A stretch of DNA of 64,000 nt from positions 1 through 64,000 of the forward strand of contig CAYRLW010000003.1 in the NCBI GenBank assembly GCA_964425215.1. Reading direction: 5' to 3'. The notes beneath the pieces were generated by a model that made no database searches, was not told the origin of the DNA, and saw only the letters and a program-made list of their open reading frames with translations. The stretch is from CAYRLW01 sp964425215. GTDB lineage: Bacteria; Spirochaetota; Spirochaetia; Treponematales; Breznakiellaceae. Of this stretch, positions 27,262 to 34,980 are shown piece by piece. The position numbers and the translations under genes are program-made. Numbering within the stretch: the stretch's first letter is position 1; every line of letters begins with the position of its first letter.

Positions 27262-29502
27262 CTACCTCACGATTCTGCAGGACACACTGGTCCCTGGATT
27301 TCTAGAGTTGATCCTCAATTCACCGCCAATGACGCTGGACCGGTATTTCATAATTCCTAAACCCATTCCAAGGCCCTGGCTTTTACCCTGGGGCATACCG
27401 ACTCCGTTGTCCGCGACCTCAATTTGAATGTTTTCCCTATCTATCCGAAGGGCCACGCGGATCTCCGAAGCTTGAGCGTGGACAAGGGAATTGTTCAGGG
27501 CCTCTTGGATAATTCTATACAGATGGAGAGCCTTTTCCGAGTCCTTGATAAAAAATCCCGGTTGGACTTCGAAGATGATGGGGATGCCCGAACGCTCTTG
27601 TGCCGCGTGAACCAAATCTTCCACCGCCCGAACCAGACCCTTAGCCTCCAATTCCGCAGGGTACAGCCCCCTGGCCATGCTCTTGGCTTGGGCCGCGGTT
27701 TTGCTTGCGGTTTCCGCGATGAGGGCCGCGGATTGGGCCGCCGAAGCTTCTTCTCCTGGGTCTGTACGGCGGAGGCTTCCCTCCAAAGCGGCGGCCATGA
27801 GGGCTATCCCCGCGATATTTTGACATAGATCGTCGTGGATATCCCGGCCGATACGGGCCATAATATCATTGGAAATATCCAGCAATTCCCGTTCCAGGGA
27901 ACGGCGCCGCTCCACCTCTTCCCGAAGCCGTTCGTTGCTGGAGTATAACTCCAGGGTTCGAATTCGTACTTCGTGTTCCAAACGGCGCTCCCTATCCCGT
28001 TCCGCGGCCATTAACAGCGCTCCCTTAATCGCGCTGGATACCTGGTCCCGCAGGGCCTCGAAGACCCGGCGGTCCTCGCTATCGGCGGTACAGATAAGGT
28101 ATCCCAACCGTTCTTCCCCAAAGCGGAGGGGTTCGCACACGTAGGCTTTCCAACGTTGGGGAAGCCCTCCGGGTATCAATTCTGTGGTTCTAAAGCGGAT
28201 CCCGTAGGGCGCTAATATTCGTTTTTTATTTCCCTCGGAAGCCAACAAAAGACGGGCCCATTCGGGGGTGTCTCCCTTGGACTCGAAGAGGGCCAGCCAA
28301 CAGGCGGAAATCCCAAGGGCCTGGGTGCCCCGGGCGACCTCGGATAAAATATCCGTCAAGGCAAATGACGCTACCAGGGATGACTCTATCTCCCGAAGTA
28401 CCGTAGCCCTTCGTTCGGCGGATCGCCGTAGCGAAGCCTGGTACCGGGCTATTCCCTCGGCGATAATCAGCATGGCCCGGTCTTTCAGGGGCGAAAGTTC
28501 AGCCCGCAACTTTAAGGATGCGGGATTTTTCCCCCGATTTAGGGCCACGTTAACATCCTGGGCCAGGATAGCCAGAGCTTCGTTTGTTTCGATTCCCCGT
28601 TGGGACGATGGTCTTCCCGGTTCGTCGTGCGCTACGGCGGGACAGCCGCAGGACTCCCGAATGATGAAGGAAACCCGGGCTTCTTCCAGGGGCTCCCGCT
28701 TTGAATCGAGGAGGCCCAAATCCCGGCCCAAGGACCGGATCGCTTGCCTTCCCAACTCGTAGGCTCCCTGCCGTACCGTGGTAAGGGGGGGAATACTGAA
28801 GCGGCTGTCCTCCGTATCGTCGAAACCGGTGACGGAAACCTCCTCCCCTACTTTAACGCCCGCTTCCGCCAGGGCCCGCAGGGCCCCCATAGCCATGAGA
28901 TCGTTGGCCGCCACCACCGCGTCAAAGGGCTTGTCCTTAAAAAAATACCGGGCCGTGGTCTCCCAGGCTTCATCCTCCTGAAAATTACAGTACTCGACCA
29001 CGCAGGTATACTCGGTCCCCAAAAGGCGCCCCAGGTGGCCTATAAATTCCCGTTCCCGGGCGATGGATTCTCCGTGACGTTGAGGTCCGGCCAAAAACAA
29101 AAAACGGCGCCGTTTATGTATCCGGACCAGATGATCCGCCACGGCTATCATCCCCCCGTCGTTATTGATATGAACCCCCCGGATCCCCGGAACATCGATG
29201 CCCACCGAAACAAGGGGAACCTTCTCGAGCCGTTTTAAAAAGGAAAAAAGTTCATCCTTACTCAGATACGTACCGATGACGTTGGTCATCACCGCGAGGG
29301 CCGCCACCTCGCTCCGGGCCGCTAAGTCAAAGGCGATATTATCCAAGGCCTCGAAGCCCACGGGGCTTCCCACCCGCTGACCTCCAAAAAAGACGACCGT
29401 TGCCCCCAGTTGTTCCGCCTCTTCCTGGGCTCCTGTCCACACGGCGTGTTGATACGGTTCGTCTAAACGGGCGGCTAAAAAGCCGATACGTAGATTATTC
29501 AT
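27262..29502 (-). CDS. Soluble histidine kinase with a LacI-type sugar-binding sensor
   Basis: A 746-residue protein with no signal peptide or membrane segment. Residues 3-290 are the sugar-binding core of LacI regulators (IGFLAARLDEPYQHAVWTGAQEEAEQLG, FDAVVAANDLMAMGALRAL, VSVTGFDDTEDSRFSIPPLTTVRQ) but lack the DNA-binding start. After IIRESCGCP and a helical linker, about 365-510 looks like a GAF-type region. Residues 545-610 are a HisKA_3 domain with phospho-acceptor His near 556 (IGRDIHDDLCQNIAGI). The rest is the ATPase domain (EALNNSLVHAQA, DNGVGMP, GLGMGLGIM). It is directly followed by its NarL-type regulator. I infer a cytoplasmic sensor of an imported sugar. Confidence 0.9.
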   Translation of the reverse strand: MNNLRIGFLAARLDEPYQHAVWTGAQEEAEQLGATVVFFGGQRVGSPVGFEALDNIAFDLAARSEVAALAVMTNVIGTYLSKDELFSFLKRLEKVPLVSVGIDVPGIRGVHINNDGGMIAVADHLVRIHKRRRFLFLAGPQRHGESIAREREFIGHLGRLLGTEYTCVVEYCNFQEDEAWETTARYFFKDKPFDAVVAANDLMAMGALRALAEAGVKVGEEVSVTGFDDTEDSRFSIPPLTTVRQGAYELGRQAIRSLGRDLGLLDSKREPLEEARVSFIIRESCGCPAVAHDEPGRPSSQRGIETNEALAILAQDVNVALNRGKNPASLKLRAELSPLKDRAMLIIAEGIARYQASLRRSAERRATVLREIESSLVASFALTDILSEVARGTQALGISACWLALFESKGDTPEWARLLLASEGNKKRILAPYGIRFRTTELIPGGLPQRWKAYVCEPLRFGEERLGYLICTADSEDRRVFEALRDQVSSAIKGALLMAAERDRERRLEHEVRIRTLELYSSNERLREEVERRRSLERELLDISNDIMARIGRDIHDDLCQNIAGIALMAAALEGSLRRTDPGEEASAAQSAALIAETASKTAAQAKSMARGLYPAELEAKGLVRAVEDLVHAAQERSGIPIIFEVQPGFFIKDSEKALHLYRIIQEALNNSLVHAQASEIRVALRIDRENIQIEVADNGVGMPQGKSQGLGMGLGIMKYRSSVIGGELRINSRNPGTSVSCRIVR

Positions 29503-29510
29503 TTTATTTT

Positions 29511-29525
29511 GTGTATAGTGTACAC
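29511..29525. promoter_or_regulatory. Small dyad upstream of the kinase gene
   Basis: GTGTA-TAGTG-TACAC is a 5-5-5 dyad eight bases before the kinase start codon. It could be an operator for a regulator of the kinase-regulator pair. Only the dyad is seen. Confidence 0.3.
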
Positions 29526-29534
29526 GATTTTAAA

Positions 29535-29565
29535 CTTTTTCAAACCCCAGGGTGTTTTGAAAAAG
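29535..29565. repeat. Hairpin repeat family, single hairpin
   Basis: CTTTTTCAAAC pairs with GTTTTGAAAAAG around CCCAGGGT. It is close to the right-hand hairpin of copy 2. It lies between the divergent kinase and flavin-protein genes. Confidence 0.6.
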
Positions 29566-29623
29566 CGACAGATTTTATCAATTTTTCCATCTACAATACC
29601 ATATCCAACCCAGGAGGTGTTTT

Positions 29624-30031
29624 ATGTCAAAAGAGAAGGCCCTGGAAATTATTAAGGCCGCCGGTCATTGTTTCGCCGCTACGGCGGTGGATAACCAGCC
29701 CCATGTTCGGGCTATGAAATTTGTGGTAACCGATGATTTTAAATTTTGGGCAAGCACCGTAAATGTCAGCGGTAAGGTAAAAGAATTTTCCCAGAATCCT
29801 AAAGTCGAACTATTGTGGTTAACCCCCGACGGTACCGAGTTACGGGTGGAAGGTCGGCTCGATATTACCGGCGGTCCAGAAAAAAAGCGAAAACTCTTCG
29901 AACTCCATCCGGGAATGAAGGGGCTGTTTAAGGATGAGTACGATCCGAAGCTCGTCCACGTGGAGGTCGTTCCTACTCGGGCCCGCTGGAAAAGCCGGGG
30001 GTTCCACGATTATCAGGAAATTCAACTGTAA
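29624..30031 (+). CDS. Pyridoxamine 5'-phosphate oxidase-family protein
   Basis: A 135-residue split-barrel protein of the pyridoxamine-phosphate-oxidase-like family, which bind FMN or F420-type flavins. The FMN-site pattern CFAATAVDNQPHVRAMKFVVTDDFKFWASTVNV opens the barrel, and LLWLTPDGTELRVEGRLDI forms later strands. CAGGAGG precedes the ATG. The real activity is not known; many such small proteins are general flavin reductases. A second split-barrel gene follows after 62 bases. Confidence 0.85.
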   Translation: MSKEKALEIIKAAGHCFAATAVDNQPHVRAMKFVVTDDFKFWASTVNVSGKVKEFSQNPKVELLWLTPDGTELRVEGRLDITGGPEKKRKLFELHPGMKGLFKDEYDPKLVHVEVVPTRARWKSRGFHDYQEIQL

Positions 30032-30093
30032 AAGCACCAAACCTCATCGGTCTGACAATTCCCCGGATTCGATGAAAAGAAAAGGAGCACCCC

Positions 30094-30558
30094 GTGCGAA
30101 GATCCGACAGAGAATGTACCGATAGGGTTGAAATCGACGGTATCCTGGATTCAGCTTCGGAACTCCGCCTGGGTCTCTGGGATGGCCAGGAAGTCTACGT
30201 GGTTCCCCTTAATTTTGTCAGGATCGATGGGGCTCTGTTTTTTCATTCCGCAACCCAGGGAAGAAAGATTGATATTTTAAAAAAGAACCCCCGGGTCTGT
30301 TTTGAGGTTACCGGTCAACGGCACATAGAAGCGGGAAAAACCGGCGGTGATTGTACAACCCGCTACGAATCCGTAATCGGCTGGGGTTCCGCGTCCTTTA
30401 TCGAAACATCGGCGGAAAAGAACCGCATCCTTTCCGCGTTAAATAAAAAGTTTTCCGCCCCCGAAGGCCCGTTTCCGGAAAACCTGCTCGCGCGGACCAT
30501 GGTAATCCAAATCCGCGTTGACCGCCTTACCGCGAAGGTTAACCGGAGCAGTATGTAA
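30094..30558 (+). CDS. NimA-like flavin split-barrel protein
   Basis: A 154-residue protein of the pyridoxamine-phosphate-oxidase-like group closest to NimA, known for nitroimidazole reduction. The opening MRRSDRE is the group's RRxDR motif. YVVPLNFVRIDGALFFHSATQGRKIDILKKNPRVCFEV and the later YESVIGWGSASFI are typical of the fold. It starts with GTG preceded by AAAGGAG. In anaerobes such proteins are common and need not mean drug resistance. Together with the neighbour it forms a small flavin pair. Confidence 0.85.
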   Translation: MRRSDRECTDRVEIDGILDSASELRLGLWDGQEVYVVPLNFVRIDGALFFHSATQGRKIDILKKNPRVCFEVTGQRHIEAGKTGGDCTTRYESVIGWGSASFIETSAEKNRILSALNKKFSAPEGPFPENLLARTMVIQIRVDRLTAKVNRSSM

Positions 30559-30563
30559 CAGCC

Positions 30564-30788
30564 CTACCGCTTCCTCCTGCGGGACGGGAGGGCAAGCACC
30601 AGGCCCAGGAGCGCCGTGGCGCCCCCTGAAATCATCAAAACGATGGCCCTCTTTTCTCCGGCGGATGTGCCGGTGAATATTTTTGATATTTTATCTCCCA
30701 GGTTCTGATGTGCCGCGTTGTAATCGTAAAAACCGTATACTAAAACGGCGATCCCAGCGATAATAAGAAGTATCCGAGGCTCTTTCAA
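30564..30788 (-). CDS. DUF3185-like small membrane protein with start inside a repeat
   Basis: A 74-residue protein with two hydrophobic segments: about 5-22 (ILLIIAGIAVLVYGFYDY) and 48-66 (AIVLMISGGATALLGLVLAL). Between them, LGDKISKIFTGTS matches DUF3185. The only usable start is a TTG at 30788, which lies within the arm of hairpin-repeat copy 4, and no ribosome site is seen. The repeat has probably replaced the original promoter and start, so the gene may be silent or made at a low level. It is convergent with the NimA-like gene, with 5 bases between stops. Confidence 0.6.
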   Translation of the reverse strand: MKEPRILLIIAGIAVLVYGFYDYNAAHQNLGDKISKIFTGTSAGEKRAIVLMISGGATALLGLVLALPSRRRKR

Positions 30789-30928
30789 AACTCAGGGAGT
30801 TTTGAAAGAGCAACCTTAGATGTATATGCAGTATTTTTACTATTCTATACTATGTAACTAAATATCTTGTTAATGTAAAAATACTGCAAGAGGTTTTTGC
30901 AAAAGTAACAGACTTTTGCAAAAACCTC
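30776..30928. repeat. Hairpin repeat family, copy 4 (full length, inverted)
   Basis: Three stems: GAGGCTCTTTCAAAACTC with GAGTTTTGAAAGAG-type arm (30776-30810); TGCAGTATTTTTAC (30827-30840) with GTAAAAATACTGCA (30875-30888); GAGGTTTTTGCAAAAG with CTTTTGCAAAAACCTC (30890-30928). It aligns inverted with copy 2. The outer hairpin has different bases from copy 2 but still pairs, so base changes have been matched across the stem. Confidence 0.88.
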
Positions 30929-30951
30929 ATCCCGATGCTTTTAATCATCTC

Positions 30952-31425
30952 TTACCCCAATACCTTTTTGGCGAATTCCCCAAGGCGGCGTTGTTTTTCC
31001 TCGGTGGTGGTTTTTGAGCGGATCCCCTCGAAGGCGGCGAGGGGGAAGAATTCCGATTCGAAGGCGGTCTTTAGTCGATCGATGGGACTGCCCATATAGG
31101 ACGCTAAAAGGGCGATCTTTTTCCCCCCCAATTCATCCCGATGGGCTTGAAGCCAGGTCCGAAGGGGCGGTACCACGGAGGAGGCCCAAATGGGCTGGAC
31201 CAAAACCACGGTTTCCACGGAGCTTAGATCCGCGTGGGGATCCTCTATGGGTGTGGCCATTTTTTTCGAAGCCTGGGCTCCGGAGCGGAGCCACCCGATA
31301 ATACCCGATCGGTTGACCAGGTCCTTAATTTCGATGACCGGGAATGAGGTTTGCTGTCCCAAGAGGTCGGCCAGCTCCCGTGAATGCCCAGTCCGGCTAA
31401 CGTACACGATGATTCCCTTACTCAT
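30952..31425 (-). CDS. Flavodoxin-domain protein
   Basis: A 157-residue flavodoxin-like protein. The FMN phosphate loop is IVYVSRTGHSRELADLL at residues 6-22, close to the T/S-x-T-G-x-T pattern but with SRTGHS. VVLVQPIWASSVVPPLRTWL is the second flavin-contact region. It is probably an electron carrier or a quinone-type reductase; the exact role is unknown. GGGAG precedes the ATG. It lies beside a full repeat copy and is divergent from the BASS transporter gene. Confidence 0.8.
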   Translation of the reverse strand: MSKGIIVYVSRTGHSRELADLLGQQTSFPVIEIKDLVNRSGIIGWLRSGAQASKKMATPIEDPHADLSSVETVVLVQPIWASSVVPPLRTWLQAHRDELGGKKIALLASYMGSPIDRLKTAFESEFFPLAAFEGIRSKTTTEEKQRRLGEFAKKVLG

Positions 31426-31433
31426 GCTCCCAG

Positions 31434-31447
31434 TATACCACGGTATA
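31434..31447. promoter_or_regulatory. Perfect dyad between flavodoxin and BASS genes
   Basis: TATACC-AC-GGTATA is a perfect dyad in the divergent gap. The plus-strand side contains TATAAT at its edge. It could be a promoter-overlapping operator; no regulator is encoded next to it. Confidence 0.35.
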
Positions 31448-31536
31448 ATCTCCCTTGCCAGGAGGCGGGATGTTTCCTATACTCGGTTTTTGTATTAGGT
31501 TCGCTTAATAAAGGTTTTTTTTAAAGGAGCTGTGCG

Positions 31537-32523
31537 GTGGGTGTATCAAAAAAAGGCTCCGGTGTTCTTCTTTCCTTTAACGCTTTTCTTGAACGGGCTA
31601 TGCCCATCCTGACTCCCCTGGGTGTGGTGCTGGGATTTTTGTTTTCCCCCTTCCTTTCCCCCCTCCGGTCCCTGGTCCCCTGGCTTTTTGCCGTGATGAC
31701 CCTCTCGGGGGCCCTAAAACTCCGGTTCCGGGAAATCGGCGCGGCGGTGTCCAATCCTGCTCCGGTGGGTATCTTTTTCTTTTTCTCCCATATCGTCATG
31801 CCCCTGACCGCGCTGGCCCTGGCGCTCCTTTTTAATCCCCGCGGGCCGGATACGGTGGCAGGCTTTGTCTTGCTCTTCTCCATCCCCACGGCGGTTTCGG
31901 GTTTTATCTGGGTTTCTATTTTTCACGGCGACGGCGCCCTTTCGTTGGCGTTGATCTTGATAGAGTCCATCGTTGCGCCGGTGGTGGTTCCCTTGACCGT
32001 ATCGCTCCTTTTGGGAAAAAGCGTGGCCCTGGATATGGGGGGTATGGCCCTTTCTCTGGGGATTATGGTGGTACTTCCTACCTTGATCGGGGTGGGGACC
32101 AACGAACTGAGCCGCGGCAGGGCGACCCTCCGCCTTTCCCCCCTGCTGGGACCCCTGTCAAAGGTCTGCCTTATGCTGGTCGTTTCCATCAATTCCGCTG
32201 TCGTGGCGCCCCAGGTTGATTTTAGGGGCCCCGCAGTCTGGAGCATCTCCCTTCAGGCCATTGTACTGAGTTTTGTGGGCTTTGCGATGGGGTGGCTGGG
32301 GGGCAGACTGGGAAAGCTTTCGCGTCCCCAAAACGGAACCCTCGTGTTCGCGGTGGGTATGCGGAATATCAGCGCCGCGGCGACCTTGGCGATCGTGTTT
32401 TTTCCCCCCGCGGCGGCTCTGCCGGCCATTTTGGGGATGGTGTTCCAGCAGACCATCGCCGCGCTGGCGGGCAAGCTGTTCATCCCCCGCCCTTCGGCCG
32501 ATCAACCCGTGGCTCTTCAATAG
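31537..32523 (+). CDS. Bile acid:sodium symporter-family (BASS) transporter
   Basis: A 328-residue membrane protein with nine to ten hydrophobic segments, fitting the BASS family of sodium-coupled organic-acid carriers. Typical stretches are VPWLFAVMTLSGALKLRF in the first third and LVFAVGMRNISAAATLAIVFFPP near the end, where the family has its G-x-R-N motif. It starts with GTG preceded by AAAGGAG. The cargo is not known; bacterial members move pantoate, pyruvate and other organic acids. It is a single gene, followed by the upstream control region of the sigma54 operon. Confidence 0.83.
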   Translation: MGVSKKGSGVLLSFNAFLERAMPILTPLGVVLGFLFSPFLSPLRSLVPWLFAVMTLSGALKLRFREIGAAVSNPAPVGIFFFFSHIVMPLTALALALLFNPRGPDTVAGFVLLFSIPTAVSGFIWVSIFHGDGALSLALILIESIVAPVVVPLTVSLLLGKSVALDMGGMALSLGIMVVLPTLIGVGTNELSRGRATLRLSPLLGPLSKVCLMLVVSINSAVVAPQVDFRGPAVWSISLQAIVLSFVGFAMGWLGGRLGKLSRPQNGTLVFAVGMRNISAAATLAIVFFPPAAALPAILGMVFQQTIAALAGKLFIPRPSADQPVALQ

Positions 32524-32532
32524 GCTATCGGT

Positions 32533-32571
32533 GGATACTTGAGTATCCACCGACTGGTTACTCAAGTACCC
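32533..32571. promoter_or_regulatory. Tandem dyads, candidate sigma54-activator sites
   Basis: GGATACTTGAGTATCC (32533-32548) is a perfect dyad. GGTTACTCAAGTACCC (32556-32571) is nearly so and shares the same half-sites. Their centres are 23 bases apart, about two helix turns, and lie about 170 bases upstream of the -24/-12 promoter. That is the normal place for activator binding. The first dyad, extended to 26 bases, could also end the BASS transcript, but no T run follows. Confidence 0.6.
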
Positions 32572-32708
32572 TTCTCTATACCCTTCCCGGGGACAGGGAG
32601 GACCTGTACCCTCTGTTTTTTTACGAAAAATACCCTTAAAAAGGGGGTTTGAGGTTCTTTAAACGTTGATTACTTTTGAAATCGCCTCGTTTTTATAACA
32701 ATTTCAGC

Positions 32709-32725
32709 TTGGCATGGTAATTGCT
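32709..32725 (+). promoter_or_regulatory. Sigma54 (-24/-12) promoter
   Basis: TTGGCATGGTAATTGCT matches the TGGCACG-N4-TTGCW consensus with one change. The key GG (32711-32712) and GC (32723-32724) are exactly 12 bases apart. Transcription should start near 32736. The operon it drives encodes its own sigma54 activator. No good -35/-10 pair is visible in the gap. Confidence 0.8.
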
Positions 32726-32735
32726 TGTACATGGT

Positions 32736-32751
32736 CGGTGGTTTACCACCG
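32736..32751 (+). other. Palindrome at the predicted transcript start
   Basis: CGGTGGT-TT-ACCACCG lies where the sigma54 transcript should begin. It could form a 5' end stem or be a repressor site. Confidence 0.4.
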
Positions 32752-32793
32752 TCGACTGTTCTGTAGGTCGGCACGTTATAAAAGGAGGCTACC

Positions 32794-33798
32794 ATGAAAA
32801 AAAGGGTAACCATTGTTACAGCGCTACTCGGCATCGCCCTAACGGCCCTGCCCGTATTCGCCAGCGGAGCGAGAGAACCTGCTCCGGCGGCTAAGAAACA
32901 GGTGACGATCCTGTTTATGCCCGGTGTCGCGGACCCCTTCTACTTTACGATGGAAAAGGGAATGCAGGCCAAGGCCAAAGAGTTGGGGGTCAACTTAATC
33001 GTGGCCGAATACCCCAAGTCCTGGGGACCGGAAGCCCAGGTCCCGATCCTGGAGGCGACCATCCAAAAGGGCGGGATCGACGGTCTTTTGATCGCCCCGA
33101 CCTCGGTGGACGCCCTGAAGGCGCCGCTGAAAAAAATCTACGATAAGGGTATTGAAATTATCACCGTGGATACCTTTATCGGCGACGGGGACTATACCAA
33201 GACCGGAACCGATTACGGTTTCCCCTTGGCGTACATCGGCTCGGACAACGAACTGGGGGGCAAGCAGATCGCCGAACACATGGCTAAGATGGTCGGCGAA
33301 AAAGGCAAGGTCTTCGTGGAAGCCACCAACCCCGACGTTTCTTCCGTCGCGGGCCGGGTTAAAGGGTTTACCGCTGGGGTGGCCGAGTTCCCCAACATGA
33401 AGCTCGTGGGCGTGGAATGGTGCATGGACGTCCAGCAGACCGCTATGAACCAAACCTTGGCGGCCCTGCAGAAGGATAAGGATATTGTCGGTATTTTCGG
33501 CGTGAACGTATTCAGCGCCCAGGGTGCCGCCCAAGCGGTCGTCAACGCCGGCCTTTCCGGTGCGGTTAAAATCGCCCTCTGGGACGCGACCTTAGCGAAC
33601 ATCGACAGCCTTAAAAAAGGCACCGTGGATCTAGTCCTGGCGCAAAAGCCCGGCGAAATCGGTTCCTTAGGTGTGGAGTGGATGTATAAATACCTGACCC
33701 AAAAGGCGCAGGTTCCGAAGAAGGTAATCCCGGGCTTTGAATTCTTTACCAAGGCCAACGTGGACGATCCGGCGATGCAACAGTTTATCTATCAGTAA
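32794..33798 (+). CDS. Sugar ABC importer, substrate-binding protein (CUT2)
   Basis: A 334-residue secreted protein with the type 1 periplasmic binding fold. The signal peptide is about 23 residues (ALTALPVFASG), then a treponeme-like AREPAP start. QVTILFMPGVADPFYFTMEKGMQAKAKELGVNL is the first lobe, and GGIDGLLIAPTSVDALKAPLKKIYDKGIEIITVDTFIG is the pocket edge. AAAGGAGG precedes the ATG. It heads a six-gene operon under a sigma54 promoter. The ligand is not evident from sequence. Confidence 0.9.
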   Translation: MKKRVTIVTALLGIALTALPVFASGAREPAPAAKKQVTILFMPGVADPFYFTMEKGMQAKAKELGVNLIVAEYPKSWGPEAQVPILEATIQKGGIDGLLIAPTSVDALKAPLKKIYDKGIEIITVDTFIGDGDYTKTGTDYGFPLAYIGSDNELGGKQIAEHMAKMVGEKGKVFVEATNPDVSSVAGRVKGFTAGVAEFPNMKLVGVEWCMDVQQTAMNQTLAALQKDKDIVGIFGVNVFSAQGAAQAVVNAGLSGAVKIALWDATLANIDSLKKGTVDLVLAQKPGEIGSLGVEWMYKYLTQKAQVPKKVIPGFEFFTKANVDDPAMQQFIYQ

Positions 33799-33821
33799 AA
33801 AAAGAGATCCGAGGCCCCTGA

Positions 33822-33841
33822 CCCCCTTGTTTTAACGGGGG
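33822..33841 (+). other. Stem-loop between binding-protein and permease genes
   Basis: CCCCC pairs with GGGGG around TTGTTTTAAC, and outer CCCC and GGGG runs extend it with mismatches. It has no T run. Its place after the binding-protein gene matches the stems at 9095 and 22735. Confidence 0.5.
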
Positions 33842-33884
33842 ACCCGGGGGCTATCGTTTAGTACCTGATAAGGGGAGTACTATT

Positions 33885-34970
33885 TTGCCGAACCAACTAC
33901 GTAGCAACGCCCGCTCCTATTTTGAAAAGGGTGTCGGATTGACGTTGGCAAAAAACTGGGCGTTGTTCTTTCTTATCCTGATGACCACCAGTTTTAGTTT
34001 TGCCAGTCGGGGCTTTTTTGATATCGTCAATTTTCAAAATATCATTCACTTGGCGACCCCCTCTTTTTTACTCGGGGCCGCGGAAACCTTTGTCATTATC
34101 ACCGGCGGTATCGACGTTTCCATCGGATACATTTACGGTTTAAGTTCCGTGGTTACCGCAAAAATCATGCAGATTTTGGTGGCTAGCCACGCTCCCTTCG
34201 CGGAAATTCTTCTGTTCGGCTGTTTGGCCGGTCTTCTTATCAGCCTTATACCGGGACTTATCAACGGAATACTGGTTACCCGATTTAAGGTCCCTTCGTT
34301 TATCGCCACCATGGGAATGTGGGGCATCTGCAACGGGGTAACCCTGTTTATATCCGACGGCTTTATGCCCGTCATGGGACCCCCCGAACGGGTGTCCCAA
34401 ATTGGTAACGGGTTTGTGTTGTACATCGATCCAGGGAAAGCGGTCTCCTTCTTTCAAAAACCCAGCTATGTTCCCGACGAAAAGGTTCGGTTTTTACTGC
34501 GGCTTTTTCCCAATTCCCTGCTGTTAACCATCCTGGTGCTCGCTATCCTTATTATCCTTTTAAAATATACCAAGTTTGGCCGCCATACCTACGCGATCGG
34601 TGGAAGCATCGACGCTTCCCGCAGGGCGGGGATCAACGTGGACCGGCATTTGGTCATTATCTATACCCTTTCGGCTTTTATTTCCGGGATCGCAGGGGTA
34701 TTCGATGTGTTCCAAACGGGGATTGGGAACTATACATCCTCGGGGGCCATGTACGAACTATTCGCCGTGGCGGCGGTGGTTATCGGCGGGGCGAGTCTGA
34801 TGGGCGGAAAGGGCCATATAGGCGGTATGGTTATCGGGGTGCTGATTATGGCGGTCCTGAACACGGGTCTGCAGATCGTGGGCTTGCCTCCCTTCTACCG
34901 GTACATCGGCGTGGGGGTGCTTCTAACCCTGGCGGTCATTATCGATCAGCTTTTCCCGGATCTTAATTAG
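33885..34970 (+). CDS. CUT2-type ABC permease A
   Basis: A 361-residue inner-membrane permease with eight to ten hydrophobic segments. TFVIITGGIDVSIGYIYGLSSVV is the ribose-family signature, and TKFGRHTYAIGGSIDASRRAGINV is the ATPase contact. About 30 extra residues near 180-210 (VSFFQKPSYVPDEKVRFLLRL) set it apart from shorter RbsC proteins. It appears to start with TTG at 33885, seven bases after GGGGAG. Permease B, of the same length and layout, follows at once, so the two likely form a heterodimer. Confidence 0.9.
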   Translation: MPNQLRSNARSYFEKGVGLTLAKNWALFFLILMTTSFSFASRGFFDIVNFQNIIHLATPSFLLGAAETFVIITGGIDVSIGYIYGLSSVVTAKIMQILVASHAPFAEILLFGCLAGLLISLIPGLINGILVTRFKVPSFIATMGMWGICNGVTLFISDGFMPVMGPPERVSQIGNGFVLYIDPGKAVSFFQKPSYVPDEKVRFLLRLFPNSLLLTILVLAILIILLKYTKFGRHTYAIGGSIDASRRAGINVDRHLVIIYTLSAFISGIAGVFDVFQTGIGNYTSSGAMYELFAVAAVVIGGASLMGGKGHIGGMVIGVLIMAVLNTGLQIVGLPPFYRYIGVGVLLTLAVIIDQLFPDLN

Positions 34971-34980
34971 GGGGCCTACG

